Part shown: positions 33,567 to 42,315 of the stretch, in pieces | Layout: each line of letters begins with the position of its first letter | How positions within the stretch are numbered: the stretch's first letter is position 1 | Assembly (NCBI GenBank): GCA_963550135.1 | Contig: CAUVBP010000006.1 | Location: 1-59,758 of the forward strand | Direction: 5' to 3' | Origin: Saccharimonas sp963550135 | GTDB taxonomy: Bacteria; Patescibacteriota; Saccharimonadia; Saccharimonadales; Saccharimonadaceae | DNA length: 59,758 nucleotides | Notes under the pieces: generated by a model | Told to the model about the DNA's origin: nothing | What the model saw: the letters and a program-made list of their open reading frames with translations, nothing else | Database searches by the model: none | Position numbers and translations under genes: made by a program

Positions 33567-34223
33567 TTACACCTTAATTTCAGAGTTTATTTTCTGAAAT
33601 CGCGGCACAGATTTCCCGTCTAGCACTACTGTTTCCGTAAACATACTGGCAGGGCGGGCGAATAATTCATATTCATTCTCATAGAGAGGCCGGTAAATCA
33701 CCAGGAGCTCTTCCGCCTCAGTTTCTAAGGCTAGGCCAATCACTTCGTATAGCTTGCTTGACTTGCTATGCTTGTACGTGCCCTTGCTGATTTTCGCGTA
33801 ACGGCTCCGTTCTTTGCTATCCGCAACTTCTTCGCGATACTTCTCTGGCTGAGCGCGGAAGATTTCCACCCATTTACTATCATCCGCCAGATCATGATAT
33901 TTAATGTAATGTCGTTTGTCAAAGCCGCCTTTATCCTGCTTTTTACGCGCCATTTCCTCTTGAACTTGCTCTGTAGAAAAGCCAAAATCTTGGCGCAGCG
34001 CGTCAACGACTTCCTGCAAATCAGCCAACTCTTTGAGCGATTCATCACGCTGATTATCGTCCAGCGGAATTTCGTCCGCCTCCTCGTGAACCTTGCGGAG
34101 CAACTCGCGGCGAAACTCTTGTTTGTCTAATGTGTGGTACTCCGTACGTAAAACTTCTTCGTCGTCCAGACACTTTTTCACGACTTTATCGCGAACTAGT
34201 TTTTGTAAGTAAAATCGAATCAT
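33567..34223 (-). CDS. MazG-like pyrophosphohydrolase fused to DUF1653
   Basis: 218 aa, two domains. Residues 1-100 resemble all-alpha NTP pyrophosphatases (LVRDKVVKKCLDDEE, LLRKVHEEADEIP, DESLKELADLQEVVDAL) with the metal-binding Glu/Asp pattern. Residues 140-215 match DUF1653 (KISKGTYKHSKSSKLYEVIG, VIYRPLYENEYELFARPASM, FQKI). It is directly upstream of the RdgB-like gene, with 2 nt between, so a nucleotide-pool sanitation operon is likely. Confidence 0.8.
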   Translation of the reverse strand: MIRFYLQKLVRDKVVKKCLDDEEVLRTEYHTLDKQEFRRELLRKVHEEADEIPLDDNQRDESLKELADLQEVVDALRQDFGFSTEQVQEEMARKKQDKGGFDKRHYIKYHDLADDSKWVEIFRAQPEKYREEVADSKERSRYAKISKGTYKHSKSSKLYEVIGLALETEAEELLVIYRPLYENEYELFARPASMFTETVVLDGKSVPRFQKINSEIKV

Positions 34224-34306
34224 TTCAAATCAAGGTCTTAATACTTGTCTTTGTAGGTTGATATATTAGATTATAAGTAATATTTAGCGTTCTATGCAGT
34301 CGCCTT

Positions 34307-34864
34307 TTAGCGCGGCAAAACAACGCCCGTATCTTTCGCTATCTTTAACAATTCTTCGTTAATGACTAGCAGTTTTTCTTTTGACGACATCTTGGCGAAG
34401 CTGGCGCTCATCAAAGTTTTATTCGGCTTGCTATAAATAACATCGTATATTTCTTCAATATCGTTAGTAAGTGCCTGCAGCTCGCCTTCAACTCGCCCGA
34501 GTCGATCTTTGACCTCGCGCATCTCGCTTTCAACACCGTTAAGTCGGTCCTTGACTTCGCGAATATCACTCTCAACACTGTCGAGCCGGCTTTTGACCTC
34601 GCGCATGTCGCTTTTCAAACTAGATACATCCTCTTTCAGCCCGGAGACATCCTCTTTCAGCCCAGATACGTCTTCTTTCAGTACAGAGACATCCTCTTTC
34701 AGTCCAGATACATCCTCTTTCAGTCCGGAGACATCTCTCTTTAATTCCGATATATCTGCTTCAACTGCGTCAAATCGCGGTAGTACAATTGTCCCCAACG
34801 CTCCGTTAACGCCTTCAACAATTGCTTCTTTAATCCATTGCTTGTCGTCATTAGTTAGTGCCAT
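34307..34864 (-). CDS. Coiled-coil protein with heptad repeats
   Basis: 185 aa. Residues 38-85 are tandem heptads of the form DVSGLKE, then three 14-15-residue repeats of the form DxREVKDRLxxVES. The C-terminus has ordinary sequence ending AKDTGVVLPR. It would form a long parallel coiled coil, cytoplasmic, with no membrane segment. Function unknown; family members often act as scaffolds. TATAAT at 34887-34882 and GGAGGG upstream of the ATG support expression. A related coiled-coil gene lies at 56613. Confidence 0.8.
   Translation of the reverse strand: MALTNDDKQWIKEAIVEGVNGALGTIVLPRFDAVEADISELKRDVSGLKEDVSGLKEDVSVLKEDVSGLKEDVSGLKEDVSSLKSDMREVKSRLDSVESDIREVKDRLNGVESEMREVKDRLGRVEGELQALTNDIEEIYDVIYSKPNKTLMSASFAKMSSKEKLLVINEELLKIAKDTGVVLPR
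34622..34747 (-). repeat. Six tandem 21-bp repeats
   Basis: Six head-to-tail copies of a 21-bp unit (plus-strand form agatacatcctctttcagyy plus one base), with 1-4 mismatches between neighbours. Each encodes one heptad of the coiled coil, so copy-number changes would stay in frame. Confidence 0.9.
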
Positions 34865-34881
34865 GCGCCCTCCTGAATTCC

Positions 34882-34887
34882 ATTATA
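34882..34887 (-). promoter_or_regulatory. -10 element of the coiled-coil gene
   Basis: TGG-TATAAT on the minus strand about 18 nt before the ATG at 34864, with SD GGAGGG at 34873-34868. Confidence 0.55.
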
Positions 34888-34958
34888 CCATGCCGTATTC
34901 ATGTACAGACGAAGCGCTAAAAATTTAGAGTCATTTAAGTACAAACTTTTGTCGGCTA

Positions 34959-35279
34959 TCAAAGCAAGATTCCCGCTGGCAAGAAATATGACACAATAGC
35001 TACGATCAGCAAAATCGCGTACCATATGTGCCGGTTGCCTGGGCGCTTTTCCCAGAGATAAACGGCCAGTGCTCCGCCAATTAGCCCCAGCGGAAGGGCC
35101 GATAGCGTTAAGTTGCCGATGTCTAGCGGCACTTTGAATTTTAGCCATAATGTGCCAACAATCGTTACCGTGACTAGTTTTAGCAAATAGACGCCGTCGG
35201 GCTCGAACTTTTCGTTGCCGCGCCGGCTAAATACACGGTTGCGGGCATATGTGCGTTGTTTGTGCCGCTGTGAAGCCAT
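34959..35279 (-). CDS. Small membrane protein of unknown function
   Basis: 106 aa. Basic N-terminus (MASQRHKQRTYARNRVFSRR) and about three hydrophobic segments (LLKLVTVTIVGTLWLKF, LSALPLGLIGGALAVYL, IWYAILLIVAIVSYFL). Topology by positive-inside rule puts the N-terminus in the cytoplasm. The -10 box TGA-TATACT lies 6 nt before the ATG. No family recognised. Confidence 0.65.
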   Translation of the reverse strand: MASQRHKQRTYARNRVFSRRGNEKFEPDGVYLLKLVTVTIVGTLWLKFKVPLDIGNLTLSALPLGLIGGALAVYLWEKRPGNRHIWYAILLIVAIVSYFLPAGILL

Positions 35280-35285
35280 AATTAA

Positions 35286-35291
35286 AGTATA
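35286..35291 (-). promoter_or_regulatory. -10 element of the 35279 gene
   Basis: Extended -10 TGA-TATACT on the minus strand, 6 nt before the start; leaderless-type. Confidence 0.5.
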
Positions 35292-35363
35292 TCATAAGCG
35301 TCGTACTTCCCTGTTTCGTGTCTCTATAGCTGCTATTATGGATTATTGTTGCTCTCATAGAAA

Positions 35364-35401
35364 AAGAAAAGACTCTCTCAGTGCTCGTAGAGTCTTTTCT
35401 T
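35364..35401 (-). terminator. Terminator after rpsJ
   Basis: 13-bp stem AAGAAAAGACTCT/AGAGTCTTTTCTT with a 12-nt loop; T-rich arm and TTTTTC follow on the minus strand. It separates rpsJ from the rest of the S10 operon. Confidence 0.85.
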
Positions 35402-35422
35402 GTGCAAAGAGCGAGATGCTAT

Positions 35423-35740
35423 TTACATTTTAATTTCGGCGTCAACACCAGCTGGCAATGATAGATTTTGCAAGTTCTCAATGGTTTTTGGCGTAGCGTT
35501 AGAAATATCAATCAAGCGCTTGTGTACGCGCATTTCGAATGTCTCGCCGCCCATTTTGTAGACGTGCGGGCTTTTTGTTACCGTATAAGTGCTGCGGCGA
35601 GTTGGCAGCGGCACTGGTCCGGCGACTGTTGCGCCAGTACGAACAGCGGTGTCGACAATCCGCTTAGCGGATTCATCAATAACTGTGTGGTCATACGCCT
35701 TGAGGCGGATGCGGATGGTCAGACCTTTATCTTCGGCCAT
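35423..35740 (-). CDS. rpsJ: 30S ribosomal protein uS10
   Basis: Head protein of the 30S subunit and NusE in antitermination complexes (105 aa). Core RIRLKAYDHTVIDESAKRIV and GPVPLPTRRSTYTVTKSPHV. Starts MAEDKG. It has its own promoter and terminator, so it is a monocistronic unit rather than the first gene of the S10 operon. Confidence 0.96.
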   Translation of the reverse strand: MAEDKGLTIRIRLKAYDHTVIDESAKRIVDTAVRTGATVAGPVPLPTRRSTYTVTKSPHVYKMGGETFEMRVHKRLIDISNATPKTIENLQNLSLPAGVDAEIKM

Positions 35741-35831
35741 TTTGTTACTCCTTTTACCTCGTAACCTCCGCTCGAATCGGTTTCGTTAGCGTCTGGCAGA
35801 GTTCTCGAGGCGATTAATTAATACGAACACT

Positions 35832-35860
35832 ACTATAGCAATAATTAGCGTGAATTGCAA
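35832..35860 (-). promoter_or_regulatory. rpsJ promoter
   Basis: Minus strand TTGCAA (35860-35855), 17 bp spacer, TGC-TATAGT (35837-35832). About 85 nt of leader. Confidence 0.7.
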
Positions 35861-35926
35861 GAACTGGGCGGGTGATAAGATGTGTTAAGGTTTAATCTTA
35901 TCAGTGGTTGCTAGTTACAGACAATA

Positions 35927-35956
35927 AAAGCACCCCCGATAGTCCGGAGGTGCTTT
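35927..35956 (-). terminator. Terminator after tuf
   Basis: AAAGCACC/GGTGCTTT stem with an inner GC helix, T-tract TTTTATTG on the minus strand. Confidence 0.85.
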
Positions 35957-35980
35957 CGGCAGTAACTTACAGAGTGTAAA

Positions 35981-37165
<1,185 letters not shown>

Positions 37166-37263
37166 AGAAGTAGTTCTCCTAACGTTAGTATTATGTTATT
37201 CACGACGCGAGCAATTATCGAAAGTGTTACCACCTCGACAAAACGCGTCGCGCGTTATTTCTT

Positions 37264-37292
37264 ATTATAGTTGAAAGCTCTGCGGGTGTAAA
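37264..37292 (-). promoter_or_regulatory. tuf promoter
   Basis: Minus strand TTTACA (37292-37287), 17 bp spacer, TATAAT (37269-37264). Leader of about 90 nt. Confidence 0.8.
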
Positions 37293-37296
37293 GTGG

Positions 37297-37917
37297 CTAC
37301 TGGCGTAAACGCTTATCGATATGCCGGCAAACAATAAACAACCAAATAGCAGCCAGCAGTCCCAATATAGCTTCGATAATCACAAACCAAAAGCTTCGCA
37401 AGATGTAGCCCTGAGCTGCCAGAATTGCTGCAAAAATTGGAAAGCCGAATGACAACAGCCGCTCGCGCTGTGTCAAATAATTAAGGCTCGACGGTAAAGT
37501 CAGCATCATTAACACCATAGCGACAATTATCCCGCGCGAAAAAACAAAATGCGCTGCGTGCATAGTGTCATTCGGACAAAGCGCTACGCCAATCATACAT
37601 ACAGACAAAGTAATCATCAGCCAAGCTGACAATTTGGCGGTGCGCGATTGCTGAAGCTTAGCATAGCTTCGGGTCATACAAATACCGATAGCAGTAAGTG
37701 TCAATCCTGAGGCAAAAACACCAGTATTAAAAGCCAAAGCCGACTGGCGGTTGGTACTAGTCTCGCCCAACCGGCTGAGACTCCAGCTTGTCCAGTGCGA
37801 ATCATCAGACAACACAATTGAGGTAATCACGCCAAAAGCTAAAATCACTACGTATAGCGCGCAGAGTACCTGCAAGCGATTACGCCTGTAAAATTGAACA
37901 GCTAGCTGGTAGCTCAT
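37297..37917 (-). CDS. Membrane protein, possibly DUF998-like
   Basis: 206 aa with six hydrophobic segments (VLCALYVVILAFGVITSIVL, ALAFNTGVFASGLTLTAIGI, LSAWLMITLSVCMIGVALCP and others). The WSLSRLGETSTNRQSALAFN stretch after the first segment is reminiscent of DUF998-type proteins. Function unknown. TATAAT lies 6 nt before the ATG, a leaderless arrangement, and the gene sits between fusA and tuf with its own promoter. Confidence 0.7.
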   Translation of the reverse strand: MSYQLAVQFYRRNRLQVLCALYVVILAFGVITSIVLSDDSHWTSWSLSRLGETSTNRQSALAFNTGVFASGLTLTAIGICMTRSYAKLQQSRTAKLSAWLMITLSVCMIGVALCPNDTMHAAHFVFSRGIIVAMVLMMLTLPSSLNYLTQRERLLSFGFPIFAAILAAQGYILRSFWFVIIEAILGLLAAIWLFIVCRHIDKRLRQ

Positions 37918-37923
37918 GTATCT

Positions 37924-37929
37924 ATTATA
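37924..37929 (-). promoter_or_regulatory. -10 element of the membrane gene
   Basis: TGC-TATAAT on the minus strand, 6 nt before the ATG at 37917. Confidence 0.6.
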
Positions 37930-37934
37930 GCAGC

Positions 37935-37961
37935 AAACGCGCCTTGGTGAGAGGCGCGTTT
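37935..37961 (-). terminator. Terminator after fusA
   Basis: AAACGCGCC/GGCGCGTTT stem with a 9-nt loop; only a short T-tract follows. Confidence 0.65.
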
Positions 37962-38000
37962 ACATATTTAGCGAAGTTCTCGCTAGAGTTAATTATCAAA

Positions 38001-40088
38001 CTACTTGTTGCGTTTTTCGATAATCTCGGCAGCGACGTTTGGTGGAACTTCCTCGTAGTGAGCTAGCTCCATCGTTGATGCGGCACGACCTTGGCTCATC
38101 GAGCGGATGTCTGATGTGTAGCCGAACATGTTGGCCAGCGGCACGATTGCTTTGATTAGTTTAGCGCCGCCCATTAGATCATCCATGCTTTCAATGCGGC
38201 CGCGGCGGCTGTTGAGGTCGCCGATGATGTCGCCCATGAACTCCTCGGGAGTAGTGACTTCTACTTTCATGACTGGCTCGAGCAAGACTGGATTGGCTTG
38301 TTTGATACCAGCGCGGGTCGCGATATGCGCTGCCAAGCTAAACGCCAGCTCGCTAGAGTCAACGTCGTGGTACGAGCCATCGTAGAGTGTTGCCTTGACA
38401 TCCACCACTGGGTAGCCGGCAATAACTCCGCCGTCTAGAGTTTCGCGAATACCTTTTTGTACGGCCGGGCGATACTCTTGCGGCACCACGCCGCCTTTGA
38501 TTTCGTCGATGAATTCAAAGCCTTTGCCTGGCTCGTTCGGCTCAAAGCGTACCCAAACATCGCCATATTGGCCGCGGCCGCCGGACTGTTTGGCGTGCTT
38601 ACCTTGAACCTCGGCGGTACCTTTGATGGTTTCGCGGAAGGCAACCTGCGGTTCGCCGACATTAGCTTCAACATTGAATTCGCGCTTCATGCGGTCAATT
38701 AGAATCTCGAGATGCAACTCGCCCATGCCCGACATAATCGTCTGCCCGGTCTCTTCATCGGTGTGAATGCGGAAGGTTGGGTCTTCCTCGGCGAGGCGCT
38801 GCAAAGCAATACCCATCTTCTCTTGGTCGGCTTTGGTCTTTGGTTCGACAGCAATTGATACCGGCGGTTCTGGGAACTCGATAGATTCCAGAGCGATTGG
38901 ATGACTCAATTCAGCTAAAGTATTACCGGTGAAAGTATTTTTCAGCCCAACCACTGCAGCAATATCGCCGGCGCCAACACTATCGATTTCTTCGCGTTTG
39001 TCGGCGTGCATTCGGACGATGCGGCCGATGCGCTCTTTTTCGCCAGTGGTGGTGTTAAGGACGTAGCTGCCAGCTTTCAGTACGCCAGAGTAGACGCGGA
39101 TGAAGATTAGCTTGCCGACGAACGGATCAGCGGCAATCTTGAAGGCTAGCGCAGCCATTGGTTCTTTGTCGCTTGGTTTGCGGCCGACTTCGTCGCCAGT
39201 TTTTGGATTTTTACCCCAAATTTCGTCGACGTCGAGCGGACTTGGCAAGTAATCTGCCATCAGATCAAGCAGTTTTTCGACAATCACGCCGCGGCCGTCG
39301 CCGCCAGTTACCAAATAGAAGTCGCCAGCCAGCACGCGTTTGCGCAGCGCGCTCTTGAGCTCGTCGATGGTAATTGCTTCCTCGCCCTCGTCGAAGAACT
39401 TCATCATCAGGCCGTCGTCGGCTTCAACAGCGTTCTCGACCAGCAGACTGCGCGCATGCTTGGCTTTTTCGAGCATATCAGCCGGAATCTCGCCAACTTT
39501 CAGCTCGTGGTCGGTGTAATCATCATAAGTATAAGCCTTCATATCGATTAGATCGACCACGCCGCAAACATCCTTTTCAAAGCCAATCGGCAAGTGGATC
39601 GGAAACGCTTGTTTGCTGAGGCGGTTGTGAATTGACTCGACAGACTTGTAGAAGTCTCCGCCAGTCTGATTGATTTTGTTGATGAAGCAGATGCGCGGTA
39701 CATTGTATTTGTTGGCCTGTCGCCAGACAGTTTCGCTTTGCGCCTCGACGCCCATTTTGCCGTCGAAGACAGTAACGGCGCCGTCGAGCACGCGCAAGCT
39801 GCGCTCCACCTCGGCTGTAAAGTCGATGTGCCCTGGCGTATCGATAATATTAATCTTGTGGCCCTTCCAGAAGCAAGTCACCGCCGCCGAGGTAATAGTG
39901 ATGCCCCGCTCCTTTTCCTGCGCCATCCAGTCGGTGGTGGCGCCGCCATCATCACCCTTGACGGTACCGATTTTATGCGTCAAGCCAGTACGGTACAAAA
40001 TACCCTCAGTGGTGGTTGTTTTACCGGCGTCGATATGGGCAATAATGCCGATATTTCTAAAGTTTTGTAATGGAACGGTTGCTGCCAT
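38001..40088 (-). CDS. fusA: Elongation factor G
   Basis: Ribosomal translocase (695 aa, full length). P-loop AHIDAGKTTTTEGILYRTG, switch region GITITSAAVT, DTPGHIDF, NKIN and domain IV loop near GGVVPQEYRPAVQKGIRETL. Separate transcription unit from rpsL-rpsG, with its own promoter and AGAGGAAAAAC as SD. Confidence 0.97.
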   Translation of the reverse strand: MAATVPLQNFRNIGIIAHIDAGKTTTTEGILYRTGLTHKIGTVKGDDGGATTDWMAQEKERGITITSAAVTCFWKGHKINIIDTPGHIDFTAEVERSLRVLDGAVTVFDGKMGVEAQSETVWRQANKYNVPRICFINKINQTGGDFYKSVESIHNRLSKQAFPIHLPIGFEKDVCGVVDLIDMKAYTYDDYTDHELKVGEIPADMLEKAKHARSLLVENAVEADDGLMMKFFDEGEEAITIDELKSALRKRVLAGDFYLVTGGDGRGVIVEKLLDLMADYLPSPLDVDEIWGKNPKTGDEVGRKPSDKEPMAALAFKIAADPFVGKLIFIRVYSGVLKAGSYVLNTTTGEKERIGRIVRMHADKREEIDSVGAGDIAAVVGLKNTFTGNTLAELSHPIALESIEFPEPPVSIAVEPKTKADQEKMGIALQRLAEEDPTFRIHTDEETGQTIMSGMGELHLEILIDRMKREFNVEANVGEPQVAFRETIKGTAEVQGKHAKQSGGRGQYGDVWVRFEPNEPGKGFEFIDEIKGGVVPQEYRPAVQKGIRETLDGGVIAGYPVVDVKATLYDGSYHDVDSSELAFSLAAHIATRAGIKQANPVLLEPVMKVEVTTPEEFMGDIIGDLNSRRGRIESMDDLMGGAKLIKAIVPLANMFGYTSDIRSMSQGRAASTMELAHYEEVPPNVAAEIIEKRNK

Positions 40089-40163
40089 TGTTTTTCCTCT
40101 ATTAAGTTGATTTGTCGAGATTCTTGGTTATTTTTTGGCACCAAAAAACTACTCTTAACGACA

Positions 40164-40169
40164 ATTATA
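40164..40169 (-). promoter_or_regulatory. fusA promoter -10
   Basis: Extended TGA-TATAAT on the minus strand; leader of about 68 nt. No good -35. Confidence 0.6.
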
Positions 40170-40210
40170 TCAGATAATTTACAAAAATGATAGCTAAGTT
40201 TAACTTTCGT

Positions 40211-40243
40211 AAAACCGCTCCTATGTATAGCGTAGGAGCGGTT
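40211..40243 (-). terminator. Terminator after rpsG
   Basis: Perfect 11-bp stem AACCGCTCCTA/TAGGAGCGGTT with a 9-nt loop and TTTTAC on the minus strand. Confidence 0.85.
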
Positions 40244-40267
40244 CTATGTTTGCATGAAAAGAAATGA

Positions 40268-40747
40268 TTAGCTGCGAGCAAAATGAGCAAAAGCGCGGTT
40301 GGCTTCGGCCATTTTGTGAGTGTCTTCTTTCTTCTTGAAGGCAATGCCAGTTTCGTTGCAGGCGTCAACGATTTCGGTCGCCAGGCGCTTGCTGTACGGC
40401 ATGCCGCTTTTGCTGCGAGCGGCCTGCACTAACCAAGTAAAGGCAAAGTGCTGCTGGCGATGGCCTTGAATTGGAAACGGAATTTGGTAGTTAGCACCGC
40501 CAACGCGGCGAGACTTAACCTCGAAAGCCGGGCTAATATTGTTAATTGCCTTTTCGAAAACCTCTAGCGGCTCTTCGCTCTTGAGAGTTTTGGCAGCTTG
40601 CGCTAGAGCGTCATAGACAGCCCGCTCGGCTGCTAATTTCTTGCCGTTGAGCATTGACTTGTTGATGAGGCGCTGCACCAAAATCGACTGGTATTTGCGA
40701 TCTGGCTGCAATTGGCGCTGGAGCTTTTTGGTAACTTTGCGAGGCAT
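40268..40747 (-). CDS. rpsG: 30S ribosomal protein uS7
   Basis: Primary 16S rRNA-binding head protein (159 aa). N-terminal basic arm and VEVKSRRVGGANYQIPFPI-like VKSRRVGGANYQIPFPIQGH. Follows rpsL by 2 nt. The conserved Tyr/Asp positions for the tRNA E site are present. Confidence 0.96.
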   Translation of the reverse strand: MPRKVTKKLQRQLQPDRKYQSILVQRLINKSMLNGKKLAAERAVYDALAQAAKTLKSEEPLEVFEKAINNISPAFEVKSRRVGGANYQIPFPIQGHRQQHFAFTWLVQAARSKSGMPYSKRLATEIVDACNETGIAFKKKEDTHKMAEANRAFAHFARS

Positions 40748-40749
40748 GA

Positions 40750-41163
40750 TTACTTATCCTCCTTCTTGGTGCCGTATTTACTACGGCCTTGTTTGCGTTT
40801 GGACACGCCTTGCAAGTCAAGCGCGCCGCGGACGACATGATAGCGCACACCTGGCAAGTCTGGCACGCGGCCGCCGCGAACTAGCACCACGGCGTGTTCT
40901 TGCAAGTTGTGACCTTCGCCGCCGATATAAGCCCAAACTTCATGGCCGTTAGTCAGGCGAACGCGAGCGACTTTGCGCAGCGCCGAGTTCGGCTTCTTTG
41001 GCGTTTTGGTGGTAACTTTGACGCAAACGCCGCGTTTGAGCGGTGCGTTTTGGTTGTAATAGCGCACCTTGAGGGCATTGTGGATACGGCCTAGCGCCGG
41101 CGACTTCGATTTTTTGCTAGCCGTCTGGCGAGGTTTGCGTACCAGCTGATTGATAGTTGGCAT
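40750..41163 (-). CDS. rpsL: 30S ribosomal protein uS12
   Basis: Decoding-centre protein (137 aa). KTPKKPNSALRKVARVRLTN retains the Lys equivalent to E. coli Lys42, but the other streptomycin-relevant loop reads GGRVPDLPGVRYH, with Pro101 in place of the usual Lys (E. coli Lys87). GGEGHNLQEHAVVLVRGG is intact. Start at 41163 with TTAGGAGAAG upstream. First gene of rpsL-rpsG. Confidence 0.96.
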   Translation of the reverse strand: MPTINQLVRKPRQTASKKSKSPALGRIHNALKVRYYNQNAPLKRGVCVKVTTKTPKKPNSALRKVARVRLTNGHEVWAYIGGEGHNLQEHAVVLVRGGRVPDLPGVRYHVVRGALDLQGVSKRKQGRSKYGTKKEDK

Positions 41164-41311
41164 TCAACTTCTCCTAATTACGATGATAATAAACGAGCTT
41201 GCTAAAGGCTCATGGCGCAAGCGGCAATGCAGCAAACATCCGCTCGCATCTCGAGAGCTGCGGCTTTATCACACCGATAGCCCGCTTCACCCGAGAGAAA
41301 CTCTATATTCT

Positions 41312-41340
41312 ATTATAGCAAAAAACCTATTAAAAAGCAA
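41312..41340 (-). promoter_or_regulatory. rpsL-rpsG promoter
   Basis: Minus strand TTGCTT (41340-41335), 17 bp spacer, TGC-TATAAT (41317-41312). Leader of about 140 nt with several GC-rich short stems before AGGAGAAG. Confidence 0.8.
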
Positions 41341-41362
41341 GGTTTGCTCGTCTTCTGGACGA
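41331..41362 (-). terminator. Weak terminator after the ribozyme
   Basis: Two adjacent minus-strand hairpins, TCGTC/GACGA (41362-41348) and GCAA/TTGC (41347-41337), then TTTTTA. It overlaps the rpsL -35 box. Confidence 0.45.
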
Positions 41363-41402
41363 CGGAGTCAGGAATGAACTCAACTGGTGATGTTTGGCAA
41401 AA

Positions 41403-41457
41403 GTTCGCTTTCGTCGTTTCCGACTCATCAGCATAGACACACATCTATGGAGCGAAC
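41403..41457 (-). ncRNA. Type III hammerhead ribozyme
   Basis: All core elements are present on the minus strand. Stem III GTTCGC (41457-41452) pairs with GCGAAC (41408-41403). T then C at 41451-41450 are positions 16.1 and 17, so cleavage is predicted between 41450 and 41449. Stem I is CATAGA/TCTATG with loop TGTGTG. The core CTGATGA is at 41431-41425. Stem II is GTCG/CGAC with a GAAA tetraloop. GAAA follows at 41412-41409. Every stem pairs perfectly and no core nucleotide is off consensus. It lies 42 nt after the stop of the CPBP gene, within its probable 3' UTR. Confidence 0.92.
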
Positions 41458-41499
41458 ATGACAAGCAGGGAATTTGACAGAGGTTCGCGAGAGACTGGT

Positions 41500-42237
41500 T
41501 CAGCTACAGATGCTGATCGCCATGTAGATCACTGCTACGACAGCAATTAGACTCAAGGCTATGACATTATACAATGCATGTATTGTCGTAGCTGCTGCTG
41601 TCGCAACTATCTGGCTATGATATTTGCGGTAGTACCACAAGTATACCAGCAAAAAACCGAAGCCAGTCACAGACAGGGCGATCCCTGCCGCGAAACTGTA
41701 CCAGATATTGACTACATGGGCAAGCCCAAAGCACACGCTGGCGCGCACTCGTTCGCGCCAGCTCCACTTTTCGCCCCCGGAGCGAAAAGCTTGCTCTTCC
41801 ATTAGTGCGAAGAGCAACAGGGTGTCATACACTCCACATCCGGTTGCTTTGAGGCTATGAAGAAACTTCTGCTGTTTCGTGTAGTTCGTGAAGTCTCCTA
41901 TGAGGAAAACTCCTGCCACACCAACAGTCCAGGCAGTCCCTGTCGCCCACCCCCGGGGAAGAAATGTCGCAAAACCGCGAGTCAGCAGGTTGACCACAGA
42001 GCTATCGAGCCCCGGGATGAGTAAGAGCGCTTTTACCGCGGCTATTGTCATAGCAATCAACACTGCTGCGACGGCAGTGAGCCATCGCCTGTCAAGGTAT
42101 CTAGCGTCCTCGATCGTAGCTACTAGTTTAGGCCAAACAAAAGTTGGCCTAGTGTCTCGGGGCATAGCTCTTCTGAAGAGCCATGCCATGATCCCCTTTC
42201 GGGGGCGATGCACCACCATAAGATCTGGAGGATACAT
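41500..42237 (-). CDS. CPBP-family intramembrane metalloprotease
   Basis: Rce1/Abi-type membrane protein (245 aa). Motif 1 EEQAFR (Glu147, Glu148, Arg152), motif 2 FGLAH (Phe170, His174) and motif 3 HALYN (His220, Asn224) fit the active-site pattern. Several hydrophobic segments surround them. ATG at 42237 has AGAGGTGATAGAG upstream. Members cleave prenylated or other membrane proteins, or act in bacteriocin maturation or immunity; the substrate here is unknown. It has its own promoter, structured leader, and a hammerhead ribozyme downstream. GC content and codon choice look unlike the core genes. Confidence 0.85.
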   Translation of the reverse strand: MYPPDLMVVHRPRKGIMAWLFRRAMPRDTRPTFVWPKLVATIEDARYLDRRWLTAVAAVLIAMTIAAVKALLLIPGLDSSVVNLLTRGFATFLPRGWATGTAWTVGVAGVFLIGDFTNYTKQQKFLHSLKATGCGVYDTLLLFALMEEQAFRSGGEKWSWRERVRASVCFGLAHVVNIWYSFAAGIALSVTGFGFLLVYLWYYRKYHSQIVATAAATTIHALYNVIALSLIAVVAVIYMAISICS

Positions 42238-42303
42238 CTCTATCACCTCTTTCAGGTCTGCTTGTCAAAGTGCGCTTTCGGACAAGAATTTACTCCCTGT
42301 CAA
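42238..42303 (-). promoter_or_regulatory. Structured 5' leader of the CPBP gene
   Basis: On the minus strand CTTGTC/GACAAG encloses AAAG/CTTT (loop CGCA); flanking CTTT...CAGG can pair with CCTGAAAG directly before the SD AGAGGTG. It could control SD access. Confidence 0.4.
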
Positions 42304-42315
42304 TGAAAGCTGATA

